A stretch of 64,000 bases of DNA from Rhodococcoides corynebacterioides (GTDB taxonomy: Bacteria > Actinomycetota > Actinomycetes > Mycobacteriales > Mycobacteriaceae). Within the stretch, counting starts at the first letter, position 1. Every line of letters starts with the position of its first letter. The translations under genes were made by a program, and so were the position numbers. Below are positions 56,427 to 64,000 of this stretch, piece after piece. The stretch is taken from assembly GCF_019834675.1 (NCBI RefSeq), contig NZ_JABUBU010000012.1, positions 31,052-95,051 of the forward strand, read 5' to 3'. The notes under the pieces are model-generated. The model worked only from the letters and a program-made list of their open reading frames with translations, had not been told where the DNA came from and did no database searches.

Positions 56427-56960
56427 ATGGCTGCACAGCGTGGAAGCGGGAACGCCTCCGCCGACGACGACGACCTGGAGGGTTTCGCCGTCGCGGTCGT
56501 GCGTGAGGACGGCAAGTGGACGTGCCGGGCACTGTCGTCGGATGCCCTCACCAGCCTCGATGCCGCCGAGACCGAGCTCCGCGAGCTGCGGAGCGCGGGC
56601 GCGGTGTTCGGCCTCCTCGACATCGACGACGAGTTCTTCGTCGTTCTGCGTCCGGCGCCGTCGGGGAGCCGGGTCCTGGTGTCCGACGCCACCGCCGCGC
56701 TCGACTACGACATCGCCGCCGACGTGCTGGATCGCCTGAACGTCGACATCCCGGATCTCGACCCCGACGAGCTCGACGACGTCGAGCCGTGGGAAGAGGG
56801 CGATCTCGACCTGCTGAGCGACATGGGGCTCCCCGAGCCCGTCCTCGGCGTCATCGTCGCCGAGACCGATCTCTATCCGGACGAGCAACTCGGCATGATC
56901 GCGCAGAGGATGGGCTTCGCGAAGGAGTTCGCCGCCGTGCTCGACTCGCTCCAGCACTGA
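56427..56960 (+). CDS. tRNA adenosine deaminase-associated protein
   Basis: This is a 177-residue acidic protein of the family found directly upstream of tadA in actinomycetes (Rv3753c-like). It shows DLEGFAVAVVREDGKWTCRAL, RELRSAGAVFGLLDIDDEFF, LDYDIAADVLDRLNVDIPDL, PWEEGDLDLLSDMGLPEPVL and QRMGFAKEFAAVLDSLQH. Biochemical function is unproven; association with TadA is by gene linkage. The stop is one base before the GTG of tadA, so the pair is co-translated. Confidence 0.9.
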   Translation: MAAQRGSGNASADDDDLEGFAVAVVREDGKWTCRALSSDALTSLDAAETELRELRSAGAVFGLLDIDDEFFVVLRPAPSGSRVLVSDATAALDYDIAADVLDRLNVDIPDLDPDELDDVEPWEEGDLDLLSDMGLPEPVLGVIVAETDLYPDEQLGMIAQRMGFAKEFAAVLDSLQH

Positions 56961-56961
56961 C

Positions 56962-57459
56962 GTGCTTCCCGCCGCGGACCACGAGCGGTGGATGCGGCGC
57001 GCGCTGACTGTCGCCGCGACGACACCCGACGACGACGTGCCCGTCGGCGCGGTGGTGGTCGACGCGAACGGGACCGTCCTGGCCGAGGCGACCAACCGCC
57101 GCGAGCAGGACGGCGATCCCACCGCGCATGCGGAGATCCTCGCCCTTCGGGCCGCCGCGGCGCGGCACGGCGACGGTTGGCGCCTCGGTGAATGCACCCT
57201 CGTGGTGACGCTCGAGCCCTGCACCATGTGCGCGGGAGCCGCTGTGATGTCACGCATTTCGGGCATCGTCTTCGGCGCGTACGAGCCGCGGACCGGAGCG
57301 GTCTCGTCGCTGTGGGACGTGGTGCGCGACCGCCGCCTGACCCACCGACCCGAGGTGGCCGGGGGAGTGCTGGAACGCGAGTGTTCCGATTCGGTCACGG
57401 CCTTCTTCCATCGCGCCCGCGATGTTTCGTCGCGGCGCGAGCCCGGGTATCTGCATTGA
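56962..57459 (+). CDS. tadA: tRNA-specific adenosine deaminase TadA
   Basis: TadA converts the wobble adenosine of tRNA-Arg(ACG) to inosine; that tRNA is encoded at 35008. The 165-residue cytidine/adenosine deaminase fold has DVPVGAVVVDANGTVLAEAT, the zinc site HAE (56-58) in GDPTAHAEILALR and PCTMC (C87, C90) in TLEPCTMCAGAAVMSRIS, then VFGAYEPRTGAVSSLWDV. The start is GTG at 56962. Confidence 0.96.
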   Translation: MLPAADHERWMRRALTVAATTPDDDVPVGAVVVDANGTVLAEATNRREQDGDPTAHAEILALRAAAARHGDGWRLGECTLVVTLEPCTMCAGAAVMSRISGIVFGAYEPRTGAVSSLWDVVRDRRLTHRPEVAGGVLERECSDSVTAFFHRARDVSSRREPGYLH

Positions 57460-57565
57460 CGTAGAACGACAGACGCAACGCTGCGTCGCCTGCCTCGCCG
57501 AAACGGAGGGGTGGACGTCCGTGTTCTACGCGGCAACTGTCCTTCGGGACGAACAGGAGAGCACG

Positions 57566-57763
57566 ATGGGCTTGGACGACAAGATCTCGAACAAGGCAGA
57601 GGACCTCAAGGGCAAGGGCAAGGAAGCCGCCGGCAACGCCACGGGCGACGACCAGCTCCGCGCCGAGGGTCAGGGCGACCAGGCCTCCTCCGCCGTCAAG
57701 GACGGCGTGGAGAAGGTCAAGGACGCCGCGTCCAACATCAAGGACAAGCTCACCGGCCACTGA
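57566..57763 (+). CDS. CsbD-family stress protein
   Basis: This is a 65-residue CsbD-like protein: MGLDDKISNKAEDLKGKGKE, AAGNATGDDQLRAEGQGDQ, SSAVKDGVEKVKDAASNIKD. AGGAG lies just upstream of the ATG at 57566. It is the second CsbD gene in the window and related in sequence to the one at 45389. Likely stress-induced; mechanism unknown. Confidence 0.9.
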   Translation: MGLDDKISNKAEDLKGKGKEAAGNATGDDQLRAEGQGDQASSAVKDGVEKVKDAASNIKDKLTGH

Positions 57764-57820
57764 GGCCCTGCTCCGGCCGCGATTTCTCGATCGCGCACCC
57801 CCTCCGGTAGCCTGGTCGGC

Positions 57821-57911
57821 GGTGGCGTGTCCGAGCGGCCTAAGGAGCACGCCTCGAAAGCGTGTGACGGGTAACCCCCGTCCGAGGGTTCAAATCCCTC
57901 CGCCACCGCCA
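57821..57911 (+). tRNA. tRNA-Ser (anticodon CGA)
   Basis: A class II tRNA begins with acceptor GGTGGCG at 57821-57827, pairing with CGCCACC at 57901-57907, followed by discriminator G and encoded CCA. The anticodon stem CACGC/GCGTG holds CGA. A long variable arm and T arm GGTTCAAATCC are present. It reads UCG. The probable acquired segment with the Type ISP enzyme begins just beyond it. Confidence 0.96.
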
Positions 57912-57914
57912 AAG

Positions 57915-57947
57915 CTCCCCACCTGTTCGCAGGTGGGGAGTTTTTTT
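57915..57947 (+). terminator. Intrinsic terminator with TTCG tetraloop
   Basis: CTCCCCACCTG at 57915-57925 pairs with CAGGTGGGGAG at 57930-57940 across a TTCG tetraloop, followed by seven T residues. This is a textbook Rho-independent terminator for the tRNA-Ser gene and the clearest one in the window. Confidence 0.95.
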
Positions 57948-57978
57948 GCCTCCCGTCTGGGTCGGGGTACGGCGCCTC

Positions 57979-58434
57979 TCAGTAGTTGACGTCGCCGTGT
58001 CGACCCGGCAGGCCGTGCCACGACCGTGGGTACCAGAGTTCGTTGATCAGGGCGTCTCGAATGGAGAGTGCGTCCTCGTACTCGAATGACCGCTGAGATG
58101 TGATGGTCAGGCCCGTTCGCCGTTCGACGGTATCGACGACCACCAGGTTCTCGAAGTAAACAGCGCGGTCGTAGTCGACGAGTATCTGCCCACCAGGAGT
58201 GGCGTCCCGTACAGCCTGTTCCCAGCACAGGAAGACCCTGGGTTGAGTGCTGAGGTAGGTCAAGATCCAGTCGCCCTTGGCGTAGTCCCGTGCGACGTTC
58301 CACACCTTCGGGGCTTGATCGGCCCGGGGATTGCGGAGGTCCGCGAGTGCCTCATCCCACGGCGATCCGGCGCAGATGAACAGACGCTGGCCGGCCTCGA
58401 GTGGAGGGAGTGAGTATTCAGGGTCGAGCAGCAT
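57979..58434 (-). CDS. Unrecognised PUA/EVE-like protein downstream of the Type ISP enzyme
   Basis: This 151-residue protein is of no family I can name with certainty. The segment KVWNVARDYAKGDWILTY (about 43-60) followed by RVFLCWEQAV has the Trp, Gly-Asp and hydrophobic-strand pattern of EVE/PUA-like base-reading domains, and EDALSIRDALINELWYPRSW forms a later helix. EVE-type domains can bind modified bases in DNA or RNA, which would fit beside a methylating restriction enzyme; that is inference. The start is the ATG at 58434. It lies 152 bases after the Type ISP gene on the same strand, with a hairpin between. Confidence 0.65.
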   Translation of the reverse strand: MLLDPEYSLPPLEAGQRLFICAGSPWDEALADLRNPRADQAPKVWNVARDYAKGDWILTYLSTQPRVFLCWEQAVRDATPGGQILVDYDRAVYFENLVVVDTVERRTGLTITSQRSFEYEDALSIRDALINELWYPRSWHGLPGRHGDVNY

Positions 58435-58540
58435 GGGGCTCCTTACCGGTCCGTTCGCTCATGTGGTTCCAGATCGAATACTCAACGAGGAGCGCTTCCA
58501 TGTGATGCGATGTGCGCTCACCGTCACGGGGATGCGCTCC

Positions 58541-58563
58541 CGGTCTGCTCATCGAGCAGACCG
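58541..58563 (-). terminator. Hairpin between the Type ISP gene and the EVE-like gene
   Basis: A perfect 10-base-pair stem, CGGTCTGCTC and its complement, encloses a 3-base loop 24 bases beyond the Type ISP stop on the minus strand. No T-tract follows. It may be a terminator or attenuator that sets a lower level of the downstream gene. The rest of 58435-58586 shows no gene. Confidence 0.55.
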
Positions 58564-58586
58564 TCAGCCCTGCGTCGCCGATGCAG

Positions 58587-61500
58587 TCACGATGCGTCAC
58601 CGCTGGGTTCGAGCGAGGAGACGATACGCATCGTCTCAACGGCGACGGTGGTGACCTTCTTGATCAGTTCGACGATGTAGGTGGGATCGTCGTGCTCGTC
58701 GCACCAGAGGTTCGGATCGTTGACGATGCCAGATGCTTTGTCTGTCTTGACCTGGTAGCGGTCGATTATCCACGCCAGCGCCGACCGTGACCCCAGCATG
58801 TATCCCTCGGCCTCGGGAGGGATGCCGGAGATGGTGACCTTGGGGTTGTAGACGATGGCCGTGTGGTCGGTTCTGCTGCGCCACTTCATCTTCTGTACCC
58901 GCCACGTTTCACGGTCGTGCTTGTCGACACCGGCCTTGAGCTGCATGTCGAGCGGGTACGGATCGACCTCCTCGTATCCGATGTGGAGGGCGCCGAGCTT
59001 CTCGCCTGCCTCGGCAAGCTGCGCGAAGCGCTCCATGCTGTCGGGGGTGGGGATGTGGGGGAGTATCTTCTTCAGATCCGCCGCGTACGTCTCCCGGTAG
59101 GCCGGGACGTGCAGTTGCCCGTACACCGACCAGAAGATCTGATCCTTTGTCACCGAGTCGCCGAGCGCAGCCTGGTAGACCGCGAGGATGTCGTCGGAAA
59201 TGTTGTCGACGCGTCGGTATCCCCATTCGTCCACGCTCAGCTCATCGGCAGATGAACCGAAATCGAGCTCACTGCCGGAGGCGCCGTTAACCCGCTCGTA
59301 GGTGTACCGAGGGAAGAACTGGACGGTATAGGTGAACATTGCAACGTCGGGCATGGTTCGGGACGCCATAACGGCAAAATCTGCCGCGGGCCGCGGACCC
59401 ATAACAACAAAGCCATAATTGTCATGGTGGAGGGTCGGGAACATCGACGGCAATTGACTTCGCTCGTGGTTCAGATGGCCGTCGAAGTACGACCACAGTG
59501 CGGTGAACGGTCGATAGGTGCTTGGTCTAATCCCGTCGTCGTTGAATGCAAGGACGGCGCGACGAGCCAGGTGCGTGCGCAGGCTTCGCGACCACTTGAT
59601 GTGGTCTTCCCGTGCGGCGTCGGGTTGCGCGGTGAGGAATGCGGTGACGTCGGCTTCCTTCGGTTTCGTGATGGAGTTTGCAGTGCAGAACGTGGCGAAC
59701 GGTTCGTGAAGAGCGTTGTAGTTGTCGATCAGCCGACGAACGTTCGCTTCCAGTGCGGTTTGGGAATAGTCGTACACCCAGGCGTCTCTTGAGGTCTCGA
59801 TTCCGCGGGAGAAGCGACGGAAGACGGCGCTGCTCGGTTGCCCCCGATCGCCGATCACTGGCCATGTGCCGAAATTGTCGTCGCGTTGTCCGATCCAGTC
59901 GCCGCTGGTGTTTGGGGTTATAGTGTCCCACTCGAGGGTGTCGATAGCGCTGGAGGCCACAAGCCGTAGTTTTTGATCCCGGTCGAAGTAGTCGCCGATA
60001 TTCCGATAGTGAATCTGAACGGGACCGGTGTGTGAAACATCCTTGACACCCACGAAAATGACTATGGTGGAGCGGCTTCCAGAGCCGAAGACTTTGCCAC
60101 CTTCTTTCCGGGAGAGCTCCCCGGCAGTGCGCTGATTACCTCGGAGGTTGTAGATCCATAGATGAGCGAACTCGTCGGCGAAGCTCAGTCGGACCCCGTC
60201 GGCGGTGTTGCCGTCGATCCAGCCGCCATTCGAGACGAAGGCGACGATGCCGGTGCCACCGATGCGATCGGTGGCCCACCGGTAGGCGCGGTAATAGGAG
60301 TCGTAGAGGCTGTTCTTGTTGGTGCCGGTGGAGCGTTCGGCGTAGGTCTCGGCGATGCGGGCATCGAGGGTGGGGTAGCGGAGGTTGGCGTTGCCGTCGT
60401 TGGCGCTGTCCTGCCCGACCGAGTACGGGGGGTTTCCGACGATCACGTTGATGGGTGCTTCGATCTGGCGCACGATGCGTTCGTTGTTCTGCGGGAACAT
60501 GATCGTGTCCATGGTGTCGCCGTCTTCGGTGATCTGAAAGGTGTCAGCGAGAACGATGCCTTCGAACGCCTGGTACTGCCCATTCTCGCCGTCGGGGGTG
60601 GTAAGGGCGTGGTAGGTGGTTTCGATGTTGACGGCGGCAATGTAGTACGCCAAGAGCATGATTTCGTTAGCGTGCAACTCTTCGCGGTACTTGCGCGCCA
60701 AATCGTCGGGAAGAATCAACCCGGACTGCAGCAGCCGGGTGAGGAACGTACCGGTACCGGTGAACGGATCGAGGACGTGGACACCTTCATCGGTCAGTCC
60801 TCTGCCGAAGTGCTCCTTCGAGACGTGGTCGGCGGCGCGGAGGATGAAGTCGACGATCTCGACAGGGGTGTAGACGATGCCGAGCGCGTCGGATTGTTTC
60901 TTGAACGCGACGCGGAAGAACCGTTCGTACAGCTCGGCGATAACCTGCTGTTTGCCCTCGGCGCTGGTGACCTCGGACGCGCGGACTCGGACCGAGTCGT
61001 AAAAGCGGTCCAGCCCCGCGGTTTCCGATTCGAGGTTGGCGTCGTCGAGGGTGTCGAGCATTTGCTGCATGACAATCGAGACGGGGTTGTGGGCGGCAAA
61101 GTCGTGGCCGGCAAACAGGGCGTCGAACACCGGTCTGGTGATTAGGTGCTGAGAAAGCATGCTGATCGCGTCGTCTCGGCTGATGGAGTCGTTGAGGTTC
61201 GCCCGAAGCCCGGTCAGGAACTTCTCGAACTGCGCTGCGACCGTTGGGGAGGCGCCGTCAAGGAGGGCGTTGATGCGGGCGATCTGCGCTGCGGCGATAT
61301 CGGCGACATCGGCGGCCCACTGCTCCCAGTAGACGCGGGTGCCGACTTTGTCGACGATGCGCGCGTAGATCGCTTCCTGCCATTCCGAGAGGGCGAACAG
61401 CGCCATCTGCGTGGCGGTCTCCCCGCCGCCCCCGGTATCCGTCGTCGCGGTGGGGGTATCGCCGCCGTCGGTGGAGTGTCCGTCGCCGATGGTCTCGTCC

Positions 61501-63560
61501 GAGTCGGTGGTGGGGCCGATGTGACCACCGAGGAGACGGTCGTTGCCCTGCCCGGTCTTGGCTTGCTTGGTGGTGGCGTTGAGAGCGATGGAGTTGACCA
61601 TCGCGTTGAACCGATCGTCGTGGGCGCGCAGGGCGTTGAGGACTTGCCAGACCACCTTGAAGCGGCGGTTGTCCGACAACGCCTGTGACGGTGAGACACC
61701 GGCGGGGACGGCGACGGGCAGGATGATGTACCCGTAGTCCTTCTCCGGCGACAGGCGCATGACGCGACCCACGGACTGGACCACGTCGACGACTGAGTTG
61801 CGCGGGTGCAGGAACAGCACCGCATCCAGGGCCGGCACATCGACGCCTTCGGAGAGGCACCGGGCGTTGGAGAGGATGCGGCATTCACCCTCGGGGACGG
61901 GGGCCTTGAGCCAGGACAGTTGTTCGTTGCGGCGCAGGGCGTTGAAGGTGCCGTCGACGTGGCGGGCGGAGACGACCAAATCGCGGTTGGTGGCGTCGAC
62001 GGCTTCGCCGTCGTTCTCGTTCTCGTCGAGGAGACCGCGGTACGCGTCGACGACGGCGGGGAAGACTTCGGCGACCTGTTTGGAGGCGGCGATGTCCTTC
62101 GCGAAGGCGACGGCCCGTTTCATCGGTGGCGCACCGACCGCGAAGCCTTCGCCGTCGGGGGAGCGGCCGGCGCGTTTGGCCAGACCGTTCCAGCAACCGA
62201 CGATCTTGGAGGCGTCGTCGAGTTGAAGTTCGGCGAAGTTGCCGGCGAGCTGTTTCTGCATCGGAGCGGCGACGAGGGTCTCGTCGACGGTGAGCACGAT
62301 GACCTTGTAGTCGGTAAGCAGGCCGCGTTCGACGGCGTCGCCGAAGGACAGGCGGTGGAACTCGGGGCCGTAGATGTCGAGGTCGTCCATCGACGACAGC
62401 TCGGCGGAGTGGTCGGCGGCCTTCTCCTTGACGGCATCGTCGAAGATGCGCGGTGTCGCGGTCATGTAGAGCCGGCGCGCAGCCTTGAGGAAGTCGGCAT
62501 CGTGGACACGGACGAAGTTCGACTCGTCGGCGCCGGCCACGGTGACGCCGGTGGTGCGGTGCGCTTCGTCGCAGATCACCAGATCGAACGGGTCCACCCC
62601 CAACCCCTGGGCGGCCGCGACGGTGGGAAGGGACTGATAGGTGGTGAACACAACCGTCAGGCCCTTGGACCGTTTGCGGTGCGCCATGTGCCCGGCGAGG
62701 GTGTCGGGGTCGGTGGTCACCGGGATGGCGACGTCGACGGTGCTGTAGTCCTCGGCGGAACGGGAGACCTTGGTGTCGGAGCAGACGGCGAATGCGCGGA
62801 TGTCGAGGTGAGTTTGCGCTGTCCACTCTCGCAGCGTTTGCGAGAGCAGCGAGATCGACGGAACTGCGAACAGGATGCGGGCGCTGCCTCCGGCCTCGTC
62901 GGCGGTGCGTTCGGCGATCTTCAGTGCCGTGAACGTTTTTCCGGTGCCGCAGGCCATGATCAGTTTGCCGCGGTCGTTGCCGGCAGCGAAGCCGCCGAAG
63001 ACGGCGTCGATGGCTTCGACCTGGTGGGGGCGCGGTTCGTTGCGGACCGCCTCGCTGAGTTCGACGGTCAGTCTTCCGTCGGGCCAGGCGACGTCCCAGT
63101 CGATGGGGGCATCGGATATTTCGGCCAATCCGATGCGTTGCACGGGGATGGTCTGATTGTTGATCGCGTCTTCGGCGTTCTTACCCCACCTGTCGGTGGT
63201 GGAGATGATGACGCGGTTGGTGAACGACCGTGTCCCCTCGGTGGTGGTGAACGTCTTCCCGGAGGCGGTGAAAAACGAGTCGAGGTCACTTTTGGTCAAG
63301 GTGGTGGTGGGTTCGTAGAACTTGCACTGGATCGCGGTGTAGTCGCCGGTGTCGCGCTCGCGGGCGACGAGGTCGATGCCGGTGTCGACCTTGCCCTGTC
63401 GGTCGGGCCAGTCGATCCACCGCCACACCTGCTCGTACTGCTGCGACAGCGTGGGGTCCAACTCGAAGTACCGCACCATCAACTGCTCGAACTTGGTTCC
63501 CCGCTCGGAGTTGGTGGGCTCGTTGCGGAACGCCTGAATGACCTCGTGAACACTTGCCAT
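58587..63560 (-). CDS. Type ISP single-polypeptide restriction-modification enzyme
   Basis: This 1657-residue protein combines, in order, a Mrr-like PD-(D/E)xK nuclease (D63 and Q78-C-K80 in TGIDLVARERD...YTAIQCKFY), a superfamily 2 helicase (Walker A ACGTGKT at 203-209, DEAH at 331-334, MTATP at 366-370, motif VI QSVGRVMR at 595-602), a Thr/Gly-rich linker (about 684-716), a helical coupler, an N6-adenine methyltransferase (motif I DPFTGTG at 931-937, motif IV NPPY at 1043-1046) and a long C-terminal target-recognition region. This architecture and length are those of LlaGI/LlaBIII-type Type ISP enzymes, which methylate one strand and cleave after translocation. The stretch for about residues 1130-1430 is visibly richer in A/T than the surroundings, a sign of transfer. 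The start is the ATG at 63560. Confidence 0.93.
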   Translation of the reverse strand: MASVHEVIQAFRNEPTNSERGTKFEQLMVRYFELDPTLSQQYEQVWRWIDWPDRQGKVDTGIDLVARERDTGDYTAIQCKFYEPTTTLTKSDLDSFFTASGKTFTTTEGTRSFTNRVIISTTDRWGKNAEDAINNQTIPVQRIGLAEISDAPIDWDVAWPDGRLTVELSEAVRNEPRPHQVEAIDAVFGGFAAGNDRGKLIMACGTGKTFTALKIAERTADEAGGSARILFAVPSISLLSQTLREWTAQTHLDIRAFAVCSDTKVSRSAEDYSTVDVAIPVTTDPDTLAGHMAHRKRSKGLTVVFTTYQSLPTVAAAQGLGVDPFDLVICDEAHRTTGVTVAGADESNFVRVHDADFLKAARRLYMTATPRIFDDAVKEKAADHSAELSSMDDLDIYGPEFHRLSFGDAVERGLLTDYKVIVLTVDETLVAAPMQKQLAGNFAELQLDDASKIVGCWNGLAKRAGRSPDGEGFAVGAPPMKRAVAFAKDIAASKQVAEVFPAVVDAYRGLLDENENDGEAVDATNRDLVVSARHVDGTFNALRRNEQLSWLKAPVPEGECRILSNARCLSEGVDVPALDAVLFLHPRNSVVDVVQSVGRVMRLSPEKDYGYIILPVAVPAGVSPSQALSDNRRFKVVWQVLNALRAHDDRFNAMVNSIALNATTKQAKTGQGNDRLLGGHIGPTTDSDETIGDGHSTDGGDTPTATTDTGGGGETATQMALFALSEWQEAIYARIVDKVGTRVYWEQWAADVADIAAAQIARINALLDGASPTVAAQFEKFLTGLRANLNDSISRDDAISMLSQHLITRPVFDALFAGHDFAAHNPVSIVMQQMLDTLDDANLESETAGLDRFYDSVRVRASEVTSAEGKQQVIAELYERFFRVAFKKQSDALGIVYTPVEIVDFILRAADHVSKEHFGRGLTDEGVHVLDPFTGTGTFLTRLLQSGLILPDDLARKYREELHANEIMLLAYYIAAVNIETTYHALTTPDGENGQYQAFEGIVLADTFQITEDGDTMDTIMFPQNNERIVRQIEAPINVIVGNPPYSVGQDSANDGNANLRYPTLDARIAETYAERSTGTNKNSLYDSYYRAYRWATDRIGGTGIVAFVSNGGWIDGNTADGVRLSFADEFAHLWIYNLRGNQRTAGELSRKEGGKVFGSGSRSTIVIFVGVKDVSHTGPVQIHYRNIGDYFDRDQKLRLVASSAIDTLEWDTITPNTSGDWIGQRDDNFGTWPVIGDRGQPSSAVFRRFSRGIETSRDAWVYDYSQTALEANVRRLIDNYNALHEPFATFCTANSITKPKEADVTAFLTAQPDAAREDHIKWSRSLRTHLARRAVLAFNDDGIRPSTYRPFTALWSYFDGHLNHERSQLPSMFPTLHHDNYGFVVMGPRPAADFAVMASRTMPDVAMFTYTVQFFPRYTYERVNGASGSELDFGSSADELSVDEWGYRRVDNISDDILAVYQAALGDSVTKDQIFWSVYGQLHVPAYRETYAADLKKILPHIPTPDSMERFAQLAEAGEKLGALHIGYEEVDPYPLDMQLKAGVDKHDRETWRVQKMKWRSRTDHTAIVYNPKVTISGIPPEAEGYMLGSRSALAWIIDRYQVKTDKASGIVNDPNLWCDEHDDPTYIVELIKKVTTVAVETMRIVSSLEPSGDAS

Positions 63561-63873
63561 GACCTACCAAGACCACCTCACCGTCGACGGATGACTCGAC
63601 CGAGTATGCCGTTGATGCTGCGTGCTCGAAGCGTGTCCCGGTGTGCGAGTCGTCCAGTTCGAGAGGGCCCCAATCCAGTTACCCGCATCGAGCCGCGGGC
63701 GTTCGGTCGGGCGTAACGGCAGAAGCAACCTGCGTCGTCGAGGAGACACGCGAAGCGGAGCGGTACAGACCACCGACCTTATTGAGACCGCCATTCCTGC
63801 CTCTGCTCGTACGCCCTTTCACTCTCGAGTCGTTGGTCTTTCACGCTTGAAGCGGGTCAGGCACAGGTACCGT
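63561..63873. promoter_or_regulatory. Promoter region upstream of the Type ISP gene
   Basis: About 310 bases separate the Type ISP start from the putative insertion-sequence end. It contains a small dyad, ACTCG-AC-CGAGT at 63594-63605, close to the gene start, which could bind a control protein. The leftward 76-codon frame at 63564-63794 has no recognisable protein features, so I treat the stretch as non-coding. Confidence 0.35.
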
Positions 63874-63880
63874 TGTCAGC

Positions 63881-63924
63881 TCCGGTCCAAAAGTGAGCAG
63901 TTGTTCCGGTCGAAAAGTGAGCAG
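63881..63924. repeat. Paired 20-base direct repeats, probable IS21-family terminus
   Basis: TCCGGTCCAAAAGTGAGCAG at 63881-63900 recurs at 63905-63924 with one change (TCC to TCG within the unit). Short repeated AAAGTGAGCA motifs near the tip are characteristic of IS21-family ends. The tip itself may be the TGT near 63874. Confidence 0.6.
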
Positions 63925-63925
63925 G

Positions 63926-64000
63926 TTAGGTGGTCGAGTTTGCCTCACGGTCGGCGGCGACGGAAGGCAGTGACTCGATCGCGGTGTGTTTGATGCGGTA
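63926..64000 (-). CDS. C-terminal end of a leftward coding frame, possibly IstB of an IS21-family element (partial)
   Basis: An open minus-strand frame enters from the right edge and ends at TAA (63928-63926). The 24 visible residues end in SLPSVAADREANSTT after YRIKHTAIE. Its position directly inside the repeated terminus fits the transposase helper ATPase IstB, which is the last gene of IS21 elements. Too little is visible to confirm the family. Confidence 0.4.
   Translation of the reverse strand, partial: YRIKHTAIESLPSVAADREANSTT

Noticed and set aside
57821..57911. Attachment-site duplication of the tRNA-Ser 3' end
   Set aside because: No second copy of the T-arm/acceptor sequence was found between the tRNA and the right edge; a CTCGAAGCGTGT stretch near 63628 resembles the anticodon arm but is not an exact or extended match.
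57670..57912. Minus-strand 80-codon frame across csbD and tRNA-Ser(CGA)
   Set aside because: It covers a clear csbD gene and a complete tRNA on the opposite strand; such frames arise routinely over tRNA genes in high-GC DNA.
58418..58639. Small minus-strand frame between the Type ISP gene and the EVE-like gene
   Set aside because: It overlaps the ends of both neighbours, includes the hairpin, and its product has no recognisable features.
63564..63794. 76-codon minus-strand frame upstream of the Type ISP gene as a control (C) protein
   Set aside because: No helix-turn-helix is visible; the product is Arg/Ser/Pro-rich and looks like chance translation of promoter DNA.

Overview
The window is high-GC chromosomal DNA from a mycolic-acid-containing actinomycete (order Mycobacteriales). 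The gene set points to Rhodococcus or a close relative. The evidence is the arabinogalactan assembly genes (two Emb-type arabinosyltransferases, aftA, dprE1/dprE2, glfT1, glfT2, wzm/wzt, rmlABC), an antigen-85-type mycolyltransferase, the proteasome activator bpa, and GTG starts with 4-base start/stop overlaps. Gene content and order resemble the M. tuberculosis Rv3752c-Rv3795 block as I remember it; no alignment was run.

Left part (1-25 kb), cell-wall core. A leftward operon runs membrane protein - dprE1 - dprE2 - aftA - GT-C-like membrane protein - emb - emb (the last runs off the left edge). It supplies decaprenyl-phosphoryl-arabinose and builds the arabinan. A GtrA-type flippase gene diverges from it. 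Next come rmlC-rmlA (leftward) and rmlB (rightward) for dTDP-rhamnose. Then follows a three-gene unit of a CsbB/GtrB-type glycosyltransferase, a GtrA-type flippase and a YfhO-like membrane transferase, and then glfT2. A leftward group holds a TylF-type methyltransferase, glfT1, wzt, wzm and bpa, covering galactan initiation and export.

Middle (25-49 kb), housekeeping and accessory metabolism. It holds a class-V aminotransferase-like protein without the PLP lysine, a quinone oxidoreductase, an aldo/keto reductase, an FMN alpha-hydroxyacid oxidase, a PucR-type regulator, the mycolyltransferase, a HisC/Pat aminotransferase, a degenerate dienelactone-hydrolase-like protein, an aromatic-acid-type MFS transporter, two crcB genes, an LLM flavoprotein and a large FAD/Fe-S D-2-hydroxyacid dehydrogenase. 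Small membrane and stress proteins (YnfA, DUF202, ZIP, CsbD, LapA-like) follow, then a membrane desaturase with its ferredoxin-type reductase. tRNA genes are Ser(TGA), Ser(GCT) and Arg(ACG).

Right part (49-64 kb), conserved genes interrupted by defence loci. A C5-cytosine methyltransferase, an unrecognised restriction-endonuclease candidate and a Vsr nuclease form a compact operon between corA and nhaA. After nhaA, a DUF1089 protein, tyrA, tadA and its partner, csbD and tRNA-Ser(CGA) comes a probable acquired segment. It carries a small PUA/EVE-like protein and a 1657-residue single-chain Type ISP restriction-modification enzyme. The window ends in what looks like the edge of an IS21-family element. 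The least explained and most interesting items are the CsbB-GtrA-YfhO-like cassette inside an arabinogalactan locus, the extra GT-C-like protein between aftA and emb, and the two restriction loci with their uncharacterised partners.
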